From JAZDFC01 sp043808235 (GTDB taxonomy: Bacteria > Bacteroidota > Ignavibacteria > Ignavibacteriales > Melioribacteraceae), in assembly GCA_043808235.1 (NCBI GenBank), contig JAZDFC010000110.1, forward strand, positions 62,001 through 126,000: DNA of 64,000 nucleotides. The letters are read 5' to 3'. The first letter of the stretch is position 1. Each line of letters opens with the position of its first letter. Under the pieces are notes generated by a model. The model searched no databases, was not told where the DNA came from, and saw only the letters and a program-made list of their open reading frames with translations. A program made the translations under genes and the position numbers. Positions 1 through 8,065 of the stretch are shown in pieces.

Positions 1-11
1 CACTTTGCACC

Positions 12-656
12 TTATTTGTCAAGTTTTTTCCAATCTGCTAAAAATTTCTCGAGACCGATATCGGTGAGAGGATGATTAAAGAGTTTTTTAATAACATCAA
101 AAGGCATTGTACAAACATCGGCTCCCATTAGCGCTGCTTCAACAAGATGGAGGGGATGACGGATGCTTGCTACAAGCACTTCTGTTTTGTAATCATAATT
201 TCTATAGATCCTAACTATTTGATCTATCAATTCCATGCCGACATGGCTTATGTCGTCCAATCGGCCAACAAACGGACTGATGTAAGTAGCGCCAGCTTTT
301 GCGGCCAGCAGGGCCTGCGAAGGAGAAAAACATAAAGTTACATTTGTTTTTATTCCTTCATCCGATAACGATTTTACAGCTTTAATTCCTTCGCGGATCA
401 AAGGAACTTTTACAACAATATTTTTATGAATCGCAGCAAGCTCACGAGCTTCTTTCATTATACCGTCGTAATCAGTAGAAACTACTTCCGCACTGATAGG
501 TCCGTCAACAATTTTAAGAATTTCGTCAAGTAGCTGTCTAAAATTCATACCCTCTTTAGATACAAGCGAGGGATTTGTGGTAACACCGTCTAACAACCCG
601 TAAGAAGCAGCTTCCTTAATCTCGTTCAAATTTGCCGTATCAATAAAAAATTTCAT
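12..656 (-). CDS. fsa: Transaldolase / fructose-6-phosphate aldolase-like (TalC family)
   Basis: A 214-residue class I aldolase of the short transaldolase family, a cytosolic TIM barrel acting on sugar phosphates in the non-oxidative pentose phosphate route. Visible motifs are FIDTAN at the N-terminus, GVTTNPSLV near residue 24, the VVKVPL strand holding the likely Schiff-base lysine (Lys83), and SPFVGRLDD. The length fits the compact TalC/FSA family rather than the roughly 320-residue classical transaldolases. It lies 72 bp downstream of the rng-like gene on the same strand and may end the long upstream operon. The sequence cannot decide between true transaldolase and fructose-6-phosphate aldolase activity. 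Confidence 0.9.
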   Translation of the reverse strand: MKFFIDTANLNEIKEAASYGLLDGVTTNPSLVSKEGMNFRQLLDEILKIVDGPISAEVVSTDYDGIMKEARELAAIHKNIVVKVPLIREGIKAVKSLSDEGIKTNVTLCFSPSQALLAAKAGATYISPFVGRLDDISHVGMELIDQIVRIYRNYDYKTEVLVASIRHPLHLVEAALMGADVCTMPFDVIKKLFNHPLTDIGLEKFLADWKKLDK

Positions 657-728
657 TTTATTAATCTCCCGATTATTTTGTTTTGCATTAAAATATGAAA
701 AATCTTGTATCTATTAAATCGACATTCC

Positions 729-2315
729 TCAGTTAAACTCTTCGGTCAAATCTTCACCGGATTTAGCCGAAAGAATTTGGAATGTACGCGCATTATTTTT
801 TTCATCTGTCTGAAGTTTGATCCGGATAAAATATTTTAGTTGGAGTTTAGTTAACACCGAGATAAAACCTTCATTCAGCTTCTCGCCGATTGACGGATGT
901 ACTTTTAGAATTATCTTTTTATGCTTGCCATTAAATTTGTGCCGCTTTAGCCATTCATCTATTTCGTGTATCAGGTTCGATCTCTTTGTCAATATTCCCG
1001 TACCGTCGCAATACGGGCATACTTCGGTCATCGACTGAAGAATATTTTCCCTAACGCGCTGTCTTGTAATCTGCATCAATCCAAAATCAGTCATAGGAAG
1101 CATTGCAATTTTTGCACGATCTTTTTTAAATTCTTTTCGAAGCTCGTCGTAAATTTTCTTACGATTTTTATCATCTTCAAGGTCAATAAAATCTACCACG
1201 AGTAAACCGCCAATGTCTCGCAATCGCAGCTGCCGTACAATTTCTCTTGAAGCCTCGAGGTCGGTTTTTAATGAATTTAATTCCTGCTCTTTCTTTGCGG
1301 CATATCTTCCGCTGTTTACGTCAATTACAGTCATAGCCTCGGTATGTTCAATTACTATATGCCCGCCGCTGGGTAATGGAACCTTTCTTCCAAAGAGAGC
1401 TTTTATCTGCTCATTTACTTTGAAAACTTCGAATATCGGCTGGTTGTCTTTATAATACTCAATCCGTTCCAACAGCGAGGGCTGAATGAATTGGATATAA
1501 TTTTTAATCTCTTTAAATAATTTTTTTGAATCGATAAATACCCGTGATACATCCGGCGTAAATAAATCCCGGAAGACACTTATAGTTGTAGTTAAATCTT
1601 TATATACTAATTCGGGTGGCTTCGTTTCCTTGATTGTATCCTGAATTTCCTGCCAGGTTTTAATCAAGTATCGCAAATCGGCAGATAGCAATTCCTCGGA
1701 TTGATTCTTTGCTGCAGTCCGGATGATTAGACCGCAATTTTCCGGCAGAATTTCTTTAGCCAGTCTTTTTAATCGTCGCCGTTCCTTAAAATCCGTTACT
1801 TTTTTTGAAACGCCGACTTTATCGTCATAAGGCAAGAGAACGCAAAATCTTCCCGGAATTGAAATCGAGGATGTAACTCGCACTCCTTTATCTTTGACCG
1901 GTTCTTTAAGTATTTGAACAAGAATATCCTGGCCTTTGTGAAGTTTAGGGATTGTCCTTTCCCTCGTCGAAGGGCGTTTTGGTTCCTCGCGGTTTGAGGC
2001 GGATTCGGTATCCGAATCTTCACCATCATGGCCATCTGATACTTCTATTTCGTCGTCATCTTCAAAAACGCCGCGTAATGCTTCGAGGCGGTCATCAATA
2101 TCGGAAAAGTGCAGAAATGCATCGTGTTTTTGTCCAATATCAATAAATGCAGCCCGAATACCTGGCAGAACTCTTGCGATTCTGCCGAAATAAATATCCC
2201 CCACCATCCGGCTTTTTTCGGGGTGATCTACAAAATAATCAACTAGATTCCCCTCTTCCGTAATCGCAATATGCGTTTGTGTAGCGGATGAATTGATAAT
2301 AATTTCTTTTGTCAT
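729..2315 (-). CDS. rng: Ribonuclease G/E family endoribonuclease
   Basis: A 528-residue Rne/Rng family enzyme that cleaves single-stranded AU-rich RNA in rRNA maturation and mRNA decay. It opens with an S1-type region (GDIYFGRIARVLPGIRAAF) that is interrupted by an acidic, low-complexity insertion at about residues 80-115. The RNase domain has TVIDVNSGR and VVDFIDLED, which carry the metal-binding aspartates. The Zn-link motif CPYCDGTG lies at about residue 433. There is no long RNase E-like C-terminal scaffold, so RNase G is the better name. It sits 26 bp after dusB and a few genes from pnp, so RNA-decay functions are grouped here. Confidence 0.93.
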   Translation of the reverse strand: MTKEIIINSSATQTHIAITEEGNLVDYFVDHPEKSRMVGDIYFGRIARVLPGIRAAFIDIGQKHDAFLHFSDIDDRLEALRGVFEDDDEIEVSDGHDGEDSDTESASNREEPKRPSTRERTIPKLHKGQDILVQILKEPVKDKGVRVTSSISIPGRFCVLLPYDDKVGVSKKVTDFKERRRLKRLAKEILPENCGLIIRTAAKNQSEELLSADLRYLIKTWQEIQDTIKETKPPELVYKDLTTTISVFRDLFTPDVSRVFIDSKKLFKEIKNYIQFIQPSLLERIEYYKDNQPIFEVFKVNEQIKALFGRKVPLPSGGHIVIEHTEAMTVIDVNSGRYAAKKEQELNSLKTDLEASREIVRQLRLRDIGGLLVVDFIDLEDDKNRKKIYDELRKEFKKDRAKIAMLPMTDFGLMQITRQRVRENILQSMTEVCPYCDGTGILTKRSNLIHEIDEWLKRHKFNGKHKKIILKVHPSIGEKLNEGFISVLTKLQLKYFIRIKLQTDEKNNARTFQILSAKSGEDLTEEFN

Positions 2316-2341
2316 TATTTAAGCTCATAAACCTTTTTTTA

Positions 2342-3412
2342 TTAACCGGCATATTCAACTTCTTTCTCATCACCGAGCCAGAAAAGTGTTTTTTCCTTAA
2401 ACTTACGGTGAATTTCATTTTTATCCGATTCCGGATAAATCTTCTTCTTTAAGTTTTCGACATGCTCGTGTATTAAATTTTCTATATCTATGGATCGTTC
2501 CAGCGAAAATATTTTTGATAGTAAAAAATTAATTCCATTTACATACATAAAGTACCAAATAATATTCTTTTTTGCTCTTATAATTCCTGCGGTATCGCCT
2601 GAATCACGAACACACAGGTTCAAATGTTCTATTGCTGTTTGACCGATCTCATCAATCGAGGGTTCACCCGGATCAATTCCCTCATCTGCTATTTTTAAAT
2701 ATCTCGAAAAAATGAACGGATTGCCGAGAGAGCCTCTCGCAACAAGAACCGAATCGCATCCGGTTTCTTCAATCATTCTTTTTGCATCAAGTGCTGTAAA
2801 AACAGAACCGTTTCCAATTACCGGGATATTAACAATTTCTTTCACTTTCTTGATGTAGGACCAATCCGGTTCCTCAATATATTTTCCTACCCGTGTACGC
2901 GCGTGCACAATAATAAACGATGCGCCGTTATCCTCTGCAACTCTAGCATTTTCTACTATGTTAACCTTTCTTTTATCTTTGCCCAGCCTCATCTTAACAG
3001 AAACTGGAATTCCGCCCGATGAATCCACCATTCTGCGAACAATTTTCCCCAAAAGTACAGGATCCTCGAGTATACTTGCCCCCATCTTTTTCTGCACCAC
3101 TTTTGAAACCGGACAACCGCAATTCAAGTCAATTAAATCAGGTTTCATAGCGCTAATCTCTTTTACAGCTAAACCGATAATTTCAGGATCTCTACCTAAA
3201 AATTGAACGCCGATTGGTTTTTCAGATCTGCTGAATGCTAACAACCGAAGAGTACCGAAAATATTTTTTAAAACACCCTCGGCGCTAACCATCTGGGTAA
3301 AGGTTAAACCTGCGCTAAATTTTTTTGCTATCATTCTAAATGGGGCATCGCTCACTTCAGCCATTGGCGCTAGCAACAACCTATTACCAATATCGATCTT
3401 GCCAATTTTCAA
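2342..3412 (-). CDS. dusB: tRNA-dihydrouridine synthase (DusB-like)
   Basis: A 356-residue flavoprotein that reduces specific D-loop uridines of tRNA to dihydrouridine using FMN and NAD(P)H. Family motifs are LLAPMAEVSDAPFR near the N-terminus, GVQFLGRDP, DLNCGCPVSKV at about residue 100 with the catalytic Cys, VKMRLG, VHARTR and the FMN phosphate-binding IGNGSV. The C-terminal helical region is of the usual length. It lies between pnp (about 185 bp upstream, across a spacer with a stem-loop) and rng. Assignment to DusB rather than another Dus subfamily rests on the overall motif pattern and is less certain than the family call. Confidence 0.92.
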   Translation of the reverse strand: MKIGKIDIGNRLLLAPMAEVSDAPFRMIAKKFSAGLTFTQMVSAEGVLKNIFGTLRLLAFSRSEKPIGVQFLGRDPEIIGLAVKEISAMKPDLIDLNCGCPVSKVVQKKMGASILEDPVLLGKIVRRMVDSSGGIPVSVKMRLGKDKRKVNIVENARVAEDNGASFIIVHARTRVGKYIEEPDWSYIKKVKEIVNIPVIGNGSVFTALDAKRMIEETGCDSVLVARGSLGNPFIFSRYLKIADEGIDPGEPSIDEIGQTAIEHLNLCVRDSGDTAGIIRAKKNIIWYFMYVNGINFLLSKIFSLERSIDIENLIHEHVENLKKKIYPESDKNEIHRKFKEKTLFWLGDEKEVEYAG

Positions 3413-3514
3413 ATATTATACTCCGGGTGATTCTAATAAAAAATTGAGTTGTCCTTAAAATCAATTTCTCAAAAATATGTTCTGATAAATTGCACCCGTT
3501 TTTATCGGAGAACA

Positions 3515-3542
3515 CGGGGATCTTAAATTCATTAGATCCCCG
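3515..3542 (-). terminator. Stem-loop between pnp and dusB
   Basis: Arms of CGGGGATCT and AGATCCCCG (3515-3523 and 3534-3542) form a perfect 9-bp stem with a 10-nt loop, just downstream of the pnp stop. No U-tract follows on the minus strand, so it may be an RNA-processing or 3'-end protection hairpin rather than a strong intrinsic terminator. Confidence 0.45.
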
Positions 3543-3598
3543 GATTTCCTTTCGATTAAAATCGATTTTAAAATATCCTCATCTTTACGATGGAATAT

Positions 3599-5734
3599 TT
3601 ACTTCTCTTCTTGTGACTTTTTCTCTTCGGAGGATTTTTTATATTCGGCTGCCTTTTCCTCTTCGAGTATCGCTTTTCTTGAAAGACTGACTTTTCCGTT
3701 CTCAATCTTTATCAATTTAACGCGGAATTTGTCTCCTTCCTTCACAACATCAGAAACATTCGCGACTCGTTTAATATCAATTTGAGAAATATGCATCAAT
3801 CCTTCTTTTCCTGGAAGGTACTCAACAAAAGCTCCGAAGTCCATTATCTTTATTACTTTACCGTTATAATTTCTTCCTACCTCAGGTTCTTCTGTAAGAC
3901 CTTTAATAAATTCTTTTGCTTGACGAGCTTTGACAACATCGTTGCCGGAAATGTTAACGGTACCATCGTCATCAATGTAAACTTCCACACCGAACTCTTT
4001 TTGAATTCCTTGAATAACTTTACCGCCCGGTCCAATTACAGCTCCAATTTTATCCGGATTAACTTTGGTGAATAACAATGTAGGCGCATGCTGCGAAATA
4101 TTTGGCCGCGCTTCACTTAAGGTTTCATTCATAATTCCAAGAATATAAAACCTTCCTGCTTTCGCCTGCTGTAAAGCTTTTTCCATAATTTCAAAAGAGA
4201 TTCCTTGAATCTTTATATCCATTTGGAATCCGGTAATACCGTTTGTGGAGCCAGCAACTTTGAAGTCCATATCGCCGAGGTGATCTTCATTCCCGGAAAT
4301 ATCTGATAGCACTACATAATTATCGCCTTCTTTGATAAGACCCATTGCAATACCGGCAATGGCGCATTTGATAGGCACTCCACCTTCCATCAGCGCGAGC
4401 GAACCCGAACATACAGTGGCCATAGAAGACGAACCGTTCGATTCAAGAATATCGGAATTCAACCGGATGCTGTAAGGGAATATTTGCTCTTCGGGAAGTA
4501 TATTCTTTAAAGAACGTTCAGCGAGATTTCCGTGCCCAATTTCTCTACGACCCGGACCGCTCATTCTTCCAACTTCGCCAACGCTGAACGGCGGGAAATT
4601 GTAATGAAGGAGAAATCGTTTTTTATATTCCTCGTGGAGACCATCGATAATTTGCTCATCAGCTTTGGAACCGAGAGTTAACGTCATCAAACTCTGAGTT
4701 TCGCCGCGCGTGAACAAACACGAACCGTGCGTTCTTGCAAGCAAACCAAGATCAATACTAATAGGACGAATTTGATTTGTGTTTCTTCCGTCGAGACGAG
4801 GATGCCCTTCGAGCACTCTTTTTCTCATCAGCTCTTTTTCGAGATCGTGAAGAATTTCGTTTATTACTTTTTCCTGTTCGGGATATTTTTCAGCAAGCGC
4901 CGTTATAACTTTTTCTTTAAGTTCTTTGTTGGCATTCGATCTGTCTTTTTTGGTAAGTACTGTGGAAACAAGTTCAAGTATTCTGTCGTGTGCAATAGCT
5001 TTAACATCGCCCAACAAATTTTGATCAATAACCTTTTCCGGTATTACAATTTTGGGAACACCACATAGCTCACGAAGTTCATTCTGCATTTTTACTATTT
5101 TTTTAATCACATCATGAGCAACTTTTAAAGCTTCAAGCAAATCGTCTTCGCTTACTTCTTTTCCTTCACCTTCAACCATCATAATTGATGATTCGGTTCC
5201 GGCAACAACAAGCTCCATTTCACTCTTCTCCAAATCAGCGTGATTCGGATTGACGACAAATGCGCCATCAATTTTTCCAACTCTTACTTCACCGATTGGT
5301 TCGAGAAAAGGGATATCGGAAACTACCAATGCTGCCGAGGCGCCGATAGCTGCTAAAGTATCGCTGTCGTTCTCACCGTCAAATGAATAAACACTTGCAG
5401 CGATCTGAGTTTCATTTAAATATCCATCCTGGAATAACGGACGGATTGGACGATCAACAAGCCTTGCACTTAATATTTCTTTCTCGGTAGGTTTTCCTTC
5501 GCGTTTAAAAAACCCGCCGGGGAATTTTCCGGCAGCAAATGCTTTTTCGCGGTAATCAACCGAAAGCGGGAAAAAGTCTGTATCTTCTTTCATTTCTTCA
5601 GCGGCAGTAGCTGCAACAAATACCATTGTTTCGCCATATTTTACCATCACGGCGCCGTTTGCCTGCTTGGCATACCTGCCAGTTTCGATTGAAAGCGTTT
5701 TGCCGTTTATTTCTATTTCTTTTGAATATATCAT
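3599..5734 (-). CDS. pnp: Polyribonucleotide nucleotidyltransferase
   Basis: A 711-residue PNPase, the phosphorolytic 3'-5' exoribonuclease that forms a trimeric ring. The domain order is intact: an N-terminal RNase PH domain with YREKAFAAGKFPGGFFKREG and RLVDRPIRPLF; a helical linker; the second catalytic RNase PH domain (TRGETQSL, GRREIGHGNLAERSL, SDILESNGSSSMA, DISGNEDHLGDMDFKVAG); a KH domain (KIGAVIGPGGKVIQGI); and an S1 domain (GKVIKIMDFGAFVEYLPG). The last 20 or so residues are a Lys/Glu-rich tail. It follows rpsO by 12 bp, the classical rpsO-pnp pairing. Confidence 0.98.
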   Translation of the reverse strand: MIYSKEIEINGKTLSIETGRYAKQANGAVMVKYGETMVFVAATAAEEMKEDTDFFPLSVDYREKAFAAGKFPGGFFKREGKPTEKEILSARLVDRPIRPLFQDGYLNETQIAASVYSFDGENDSDTLAAIGASAALVVSDIPFLEPIGEVRVGKIDGAFVVNPNHADLEKSEMELVVAGTESSIMMVEGEGKEVSEDDLLEALKVAHDVIKKIVKMQNELRELCGVPKIVIPEKVIDQNLLGDVKAIAHDRILELVSTVLTKKDRSNANKELKEKVITALAEKYPEQEKVINEILHDLEKELMRKRVLEGHPRLDGRNTNQIRPISIDLGLLARTHGSCLFTRGETQSLMTLTLGSKADEQIIDGLHEEYKKRFLLHYNFPPFSVGEVGRMSGPGRREIGHGNLAERSLKNILPEEQIFPYSIRLNSDILESNGSSSMATVCSGSLALMEGGVPIKCAIAGIAMGLIKEGDNYVVLSDISGNEDHLGDMDFKVAGSTNGITGFQMDIKIQGISFEIMEKALQQAKAGRFYILGIMNETLSEARPNISQHAPTLLFTKVNPDKIGAVIGPGGKVIQGIQKEFGVEVYIDDDGTVNISGNDVVKARQAKEFIKGLTEEPEVGRNYNGKVIKIMDFGAFVEYLPGKEGLMHISQIDIKRVANVSDVVKEGDKFRVKLIKIENGKVSLSRKAILEEEKAAEYKKSSEEKKSQEEK

Positions 5735-5746
5735 TCAACCTACCTC

Positions 5747-6016
5747 TTATTTTCTAATATTCAATTCTTTAATTATTGAACGATATCTTGCTATATCTTT
5801 CTTTGCTAAATAGTCCAATAATCTTCTACGTTTCCCAACCATCATCAATAAACCGCGGCGTGAAGAGTGATCTTTCATGTGAGCGGAGAAGTGATCGGTT
5901 AGCTGATTTATTCGGGCAGTGAGAATAGCAATTTGAACTTCGGCAGTTCCGCTGTCATTTTCATTTTTGCCGTATTTTTTTAACAGTTCTTGTTTTTGAT
6001 CTTTTGTTAAAGACAT
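5747..6016 (-). CDS. rpsO: 30S ribosomal protein S15
   Basis: An 89-residue protein of exactly the usual length for S15, which binds the central domain of 16S rRNA. Diagnostic stretches are GTAEVQIAILTARINQLT, HMKDHSSRRGLL, and the end YLAKKDIARYRSIIKELNIRK. It sits between ribF and pnp, as in many bacteria, and is probably co-transcribed with both. Confidence 0.98.
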   Translation of the reverse strand: MSLTKDQKQELLKKYGKNENDSGTAEVQIAILTARINQLTDHFSAHMKDHSSRRGLLMMVGKRRRLLDYLAKKDIARYRSIIKELNIRK

Positions 6017-6067
6017 TTTGTAACTCCTATTATTATTTGTACGATGTAATCCCAGACTGATCCGGGA

Positions 6068-7006
6068 TTAATTAATTAATGTGCTTATAAAATTTACTGC
6101 TTCTTTCTTATCTTTTTCAATCTGTTCAATTAATTCGCTCCGCGATTTGTATTTTTTTTCTTCGCGTAGCCGTTTTAAGAATTCTATTTTTATTTCTTCA
6201 CCGTAAATATCTTTTGAAAAATCGAGGATGTTCACTTCAATAACCAATTCATGAATATCTTCGAATGTCGGGCGGTAACCAATGTTCAGGATACCATAAT
6301 ACTTATTCTCATTCATAATACAATCAACAACATAAACCCCGTTACACGGGATTAATTTAACCGCGTCATCCGGATTTACATTCGCAGTTGGAAAACCTAA
6401 TGTTCTCCCCCTTCCTGCCCCTTTTACAACAATTCCGGTTAGAGAATAATTCCTTCCGAGCATTGAATTAGCCGACTCGATATTTCCGTTTTTCAGCGCA
6501 ACTCTTATTTTTGTGCTGCTTACCAAATTTTCATTGATATATACAGGTGAAAATGTCGTTACTTCGAAATCATGTTTTTTCCTTAGTTCAAGTAAAGTAC
6601 TTTCGTCGCCGCCCCGGTCTTTGCCAAACTTATGATCGTGTCCAATTATTATATGCCTGGCGCCAATACCGTCAACAATAAAATTTCTTATGAATTCTTC
6701 CGAACTCAATTTCGAAAATTCCCTTGTAAAATTTATAACTAATAAATTTTCTATTCCCAGTGATTCAAAAACTTTTTTCTTCTCCTCAAGGGTTGTTAAA
6801 ATCGAAACAACCTCTTCAGTAAAAACAACCTTACGCGGATGCGGTTCAAACGTGATTACATAACTTTTCAATCCAAGTTCTTTTGATTTATCAACCACGT
6901 ATTTTAGAACTTCAATATGACCGACATGAACACCGTCGAATGTGCCGATTGTTACAACGGAATTTGTTTTGTCTTTTATTTCCGAAATATCAGTATAGAC
7001 TTTCAT
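6068..7006 (-). CDS. ribF: Bifunctional riboflavin kinase / FAD synthetase
   Basis: A 312-residue RibF that phosphorylates riboflavin to FMN and adenylates FMN to FAD. The N-terminal nucleotidyltransferase domain shows GTFDGVHVGH and IIGHDHKFGKDRGGD. The C-terminal flavokinase domain shows GRGRTLGFPTANV, NGVYVV, and the late segment YGEEIKIEFLKRLREEKKY. It lies 15 bp after truB and upstream of rpsO. The truB-ribF-rpsO order is common. No FMN riboswitch is visible nearby. Confidence 0.96.
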   Translation of the reverse strand: MKVYTDISEIKDKTNSVVTIGTFDGVHVGHIEVLKYVVDKSKELGLKSYVITFEPHPRKVVFTEEVVSILTTLEEKKKVFESLGIENLLVINFTREFSKLSSEEFIRNFIVDGIGARHIIIGHDHKFGKDRGGDESTLLELRKKHDFEVTTFSPVYINENLVSSTKIRVALKNGNIESANSMLGRNYSLTGIVVKGAGRGRTLGFPTANVNPDDAVKLIPCNGVYVVDCIMNENKYYGILNIGYRPTFEDIHELVIEVNILDFSKDIYGEEIKIEFLKRLREEKKYKSRSELIEQIEKDKKEAVNFISTLIN

Positions 7007-7020
7007 CAGTATTAGAAATT

Positions 7021-7737
7021 TTATTGCAACATAGTTTTATTGTTTACAAGACTTTTCAATTCGTCTATCGTGAACGCATCGTTTACGGAATATTCTCCAA
7101 TCCCGCTGCGCCTTAGGCTTTTAAGGTATGCACCGCAACCCAATTTATCGCCGAAGTCGCCGGCAATCACACGCACATATGTCCCTTTGGAACATTTAAT
7201 TTCAAAATGGATATCCGGTAAATCAATGCCGGTAATCTCGAATCTCGATATCTCCACCTGTCGTGGTTCTCTCTCTATCTCTACACCTTTCCTTGCATAT
7301 TTATATAAGGCTTTTCCTTTGAATTTGATTGCTGAATACATCGGAGGCATCTGGGAAATTGTTCCTAGAAACGAGTCCCTCACTTTTAAAATATCATCTT
7401 CGGTAATGTGATCAATACTGTGCTCTTCAATTACTTCAGTCTCGGCATCCATGGAAGGTGTTATTTTACCCAAACAGATATTTCCCGAATATGTTTTCTC
7501 GAGGTCCTGGTATTTGTAAATATCTTTCGTTTTCTTTCCTGTGCATATAATCAACAAACCGGTCGCATAGGGATCGAGAGTTCCGGCATGACCAGCTTTT
7601 CGAATATTCAAAATTTTCTTCACTTTGTAAATTGCCGAAAAGGAAGTCAATCCAAATTTTTTATCAATTAAAAGAACTTCTCCTGCTTCAAAATCAGAAT
7701 TGGCAATATCAATTTGTTGTTTCGTTATCATTCTCAT
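7021..7737 (-). CDS. truB: tRNA pseudouridine(55) synthase
   Basis: TruB makes pseudouridine 55 in the T-loop of tRNA. The motif GHAGTLDPYATGLL holds the catalytic Asp, and SAIKFKGKALYKYARKG is the typical YSA(I/V)K(I/V)xGxxAY region. The open frame extends 5' to 7803, but that would put about 95 bp inside rbfA. I chose the ATG at 7737 (238 residues), preceded by AAGAAG; an ATG at 7731 is equally possible. Either choice still overlaps the end of rbfA by 20-30 bp, consistent with translational coupling. Confidence 0.94.
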   Translation of the reverse strand: MRMITKQQIDIANSDFEAGEVLLIDKKFGLTSFSAIYKVKKILNIRKAGHAGTLDPYATGLLIICTGKKTKDIYKYQDLEKTYSGNICLGKITPSMDAETEVIEEHSIDHITEDDILKVRDSFLGTISQMPPMYSAIKFKGKALYKYARKGVEIEREPRQVEISRFEITGIDLPDIHFEIKCSKGTYVRVIAGDFGDKLGCGAYLKSLRRSGIGEYSVNDAFTIDELKSLVNNKTMLQ

Positions 7738-8065
7738 GAATCTTCTTGAACAATCCTTCCATCTTTTCAACGTAATCGAGTGAATCATCCAAATGAAATG
7801 CAAGTTCAGGAGTATGTCTCAATTTTATTCGATGGGCGAGCTCTGTCCTGATCCAGCTGTTTAATTCATCAAGCTTTTTCAAAGCAATCTCTCGCTTTTC
7901 TTTTTGATAAATAGAAACATAAATTTTAGCGTGCCGCACATCCGGGCTAACTTTTACACCGGTAACAGTAATTAATCCAAAGTCAGGATCCTGCACTTTG
8001 TGTAAAAAAATCAGACTTATTTCGTCCTTTATTAAACTTGATATTTTTTCCAGTCTTACAGACAT
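7709..8065 (-). CDS. rbfA: 30S ribosome-binding factor A
   Basis: A 118-residue RbfA, a KH-fold cold-shock factor that binds the 30S subunit during late 16S maturation. It begins MSVRLEKISSLIKDEIS and has the typical VTGVKVSPDVRHAKIYVS and LRHTPELAFHLDDSLDY segments. Its start codon overlaps the infB stop by one base, and its 3' end overlaps truB, so it is tightly embedded in the nusA-infB operon. Confidence 0.96.
   Translation of the reverse strand: MSVRLEKISSLIKDEISLIFLHKVQDPDFGLITVTGVKVSPDVRHAKIYVSIYQKEKREIALKKLDELNSWIRTELAHRIKLRHTPELAFHLDDSLDYVEKMEGLFKKIHENDNETTN

Noticed and set aside
6068..7100. FMN riboswitch controlling ribF
   Set aside because: ribF is embedded 15 bp after truB inside the operon, with no room for a leader and no RFN-type motif.
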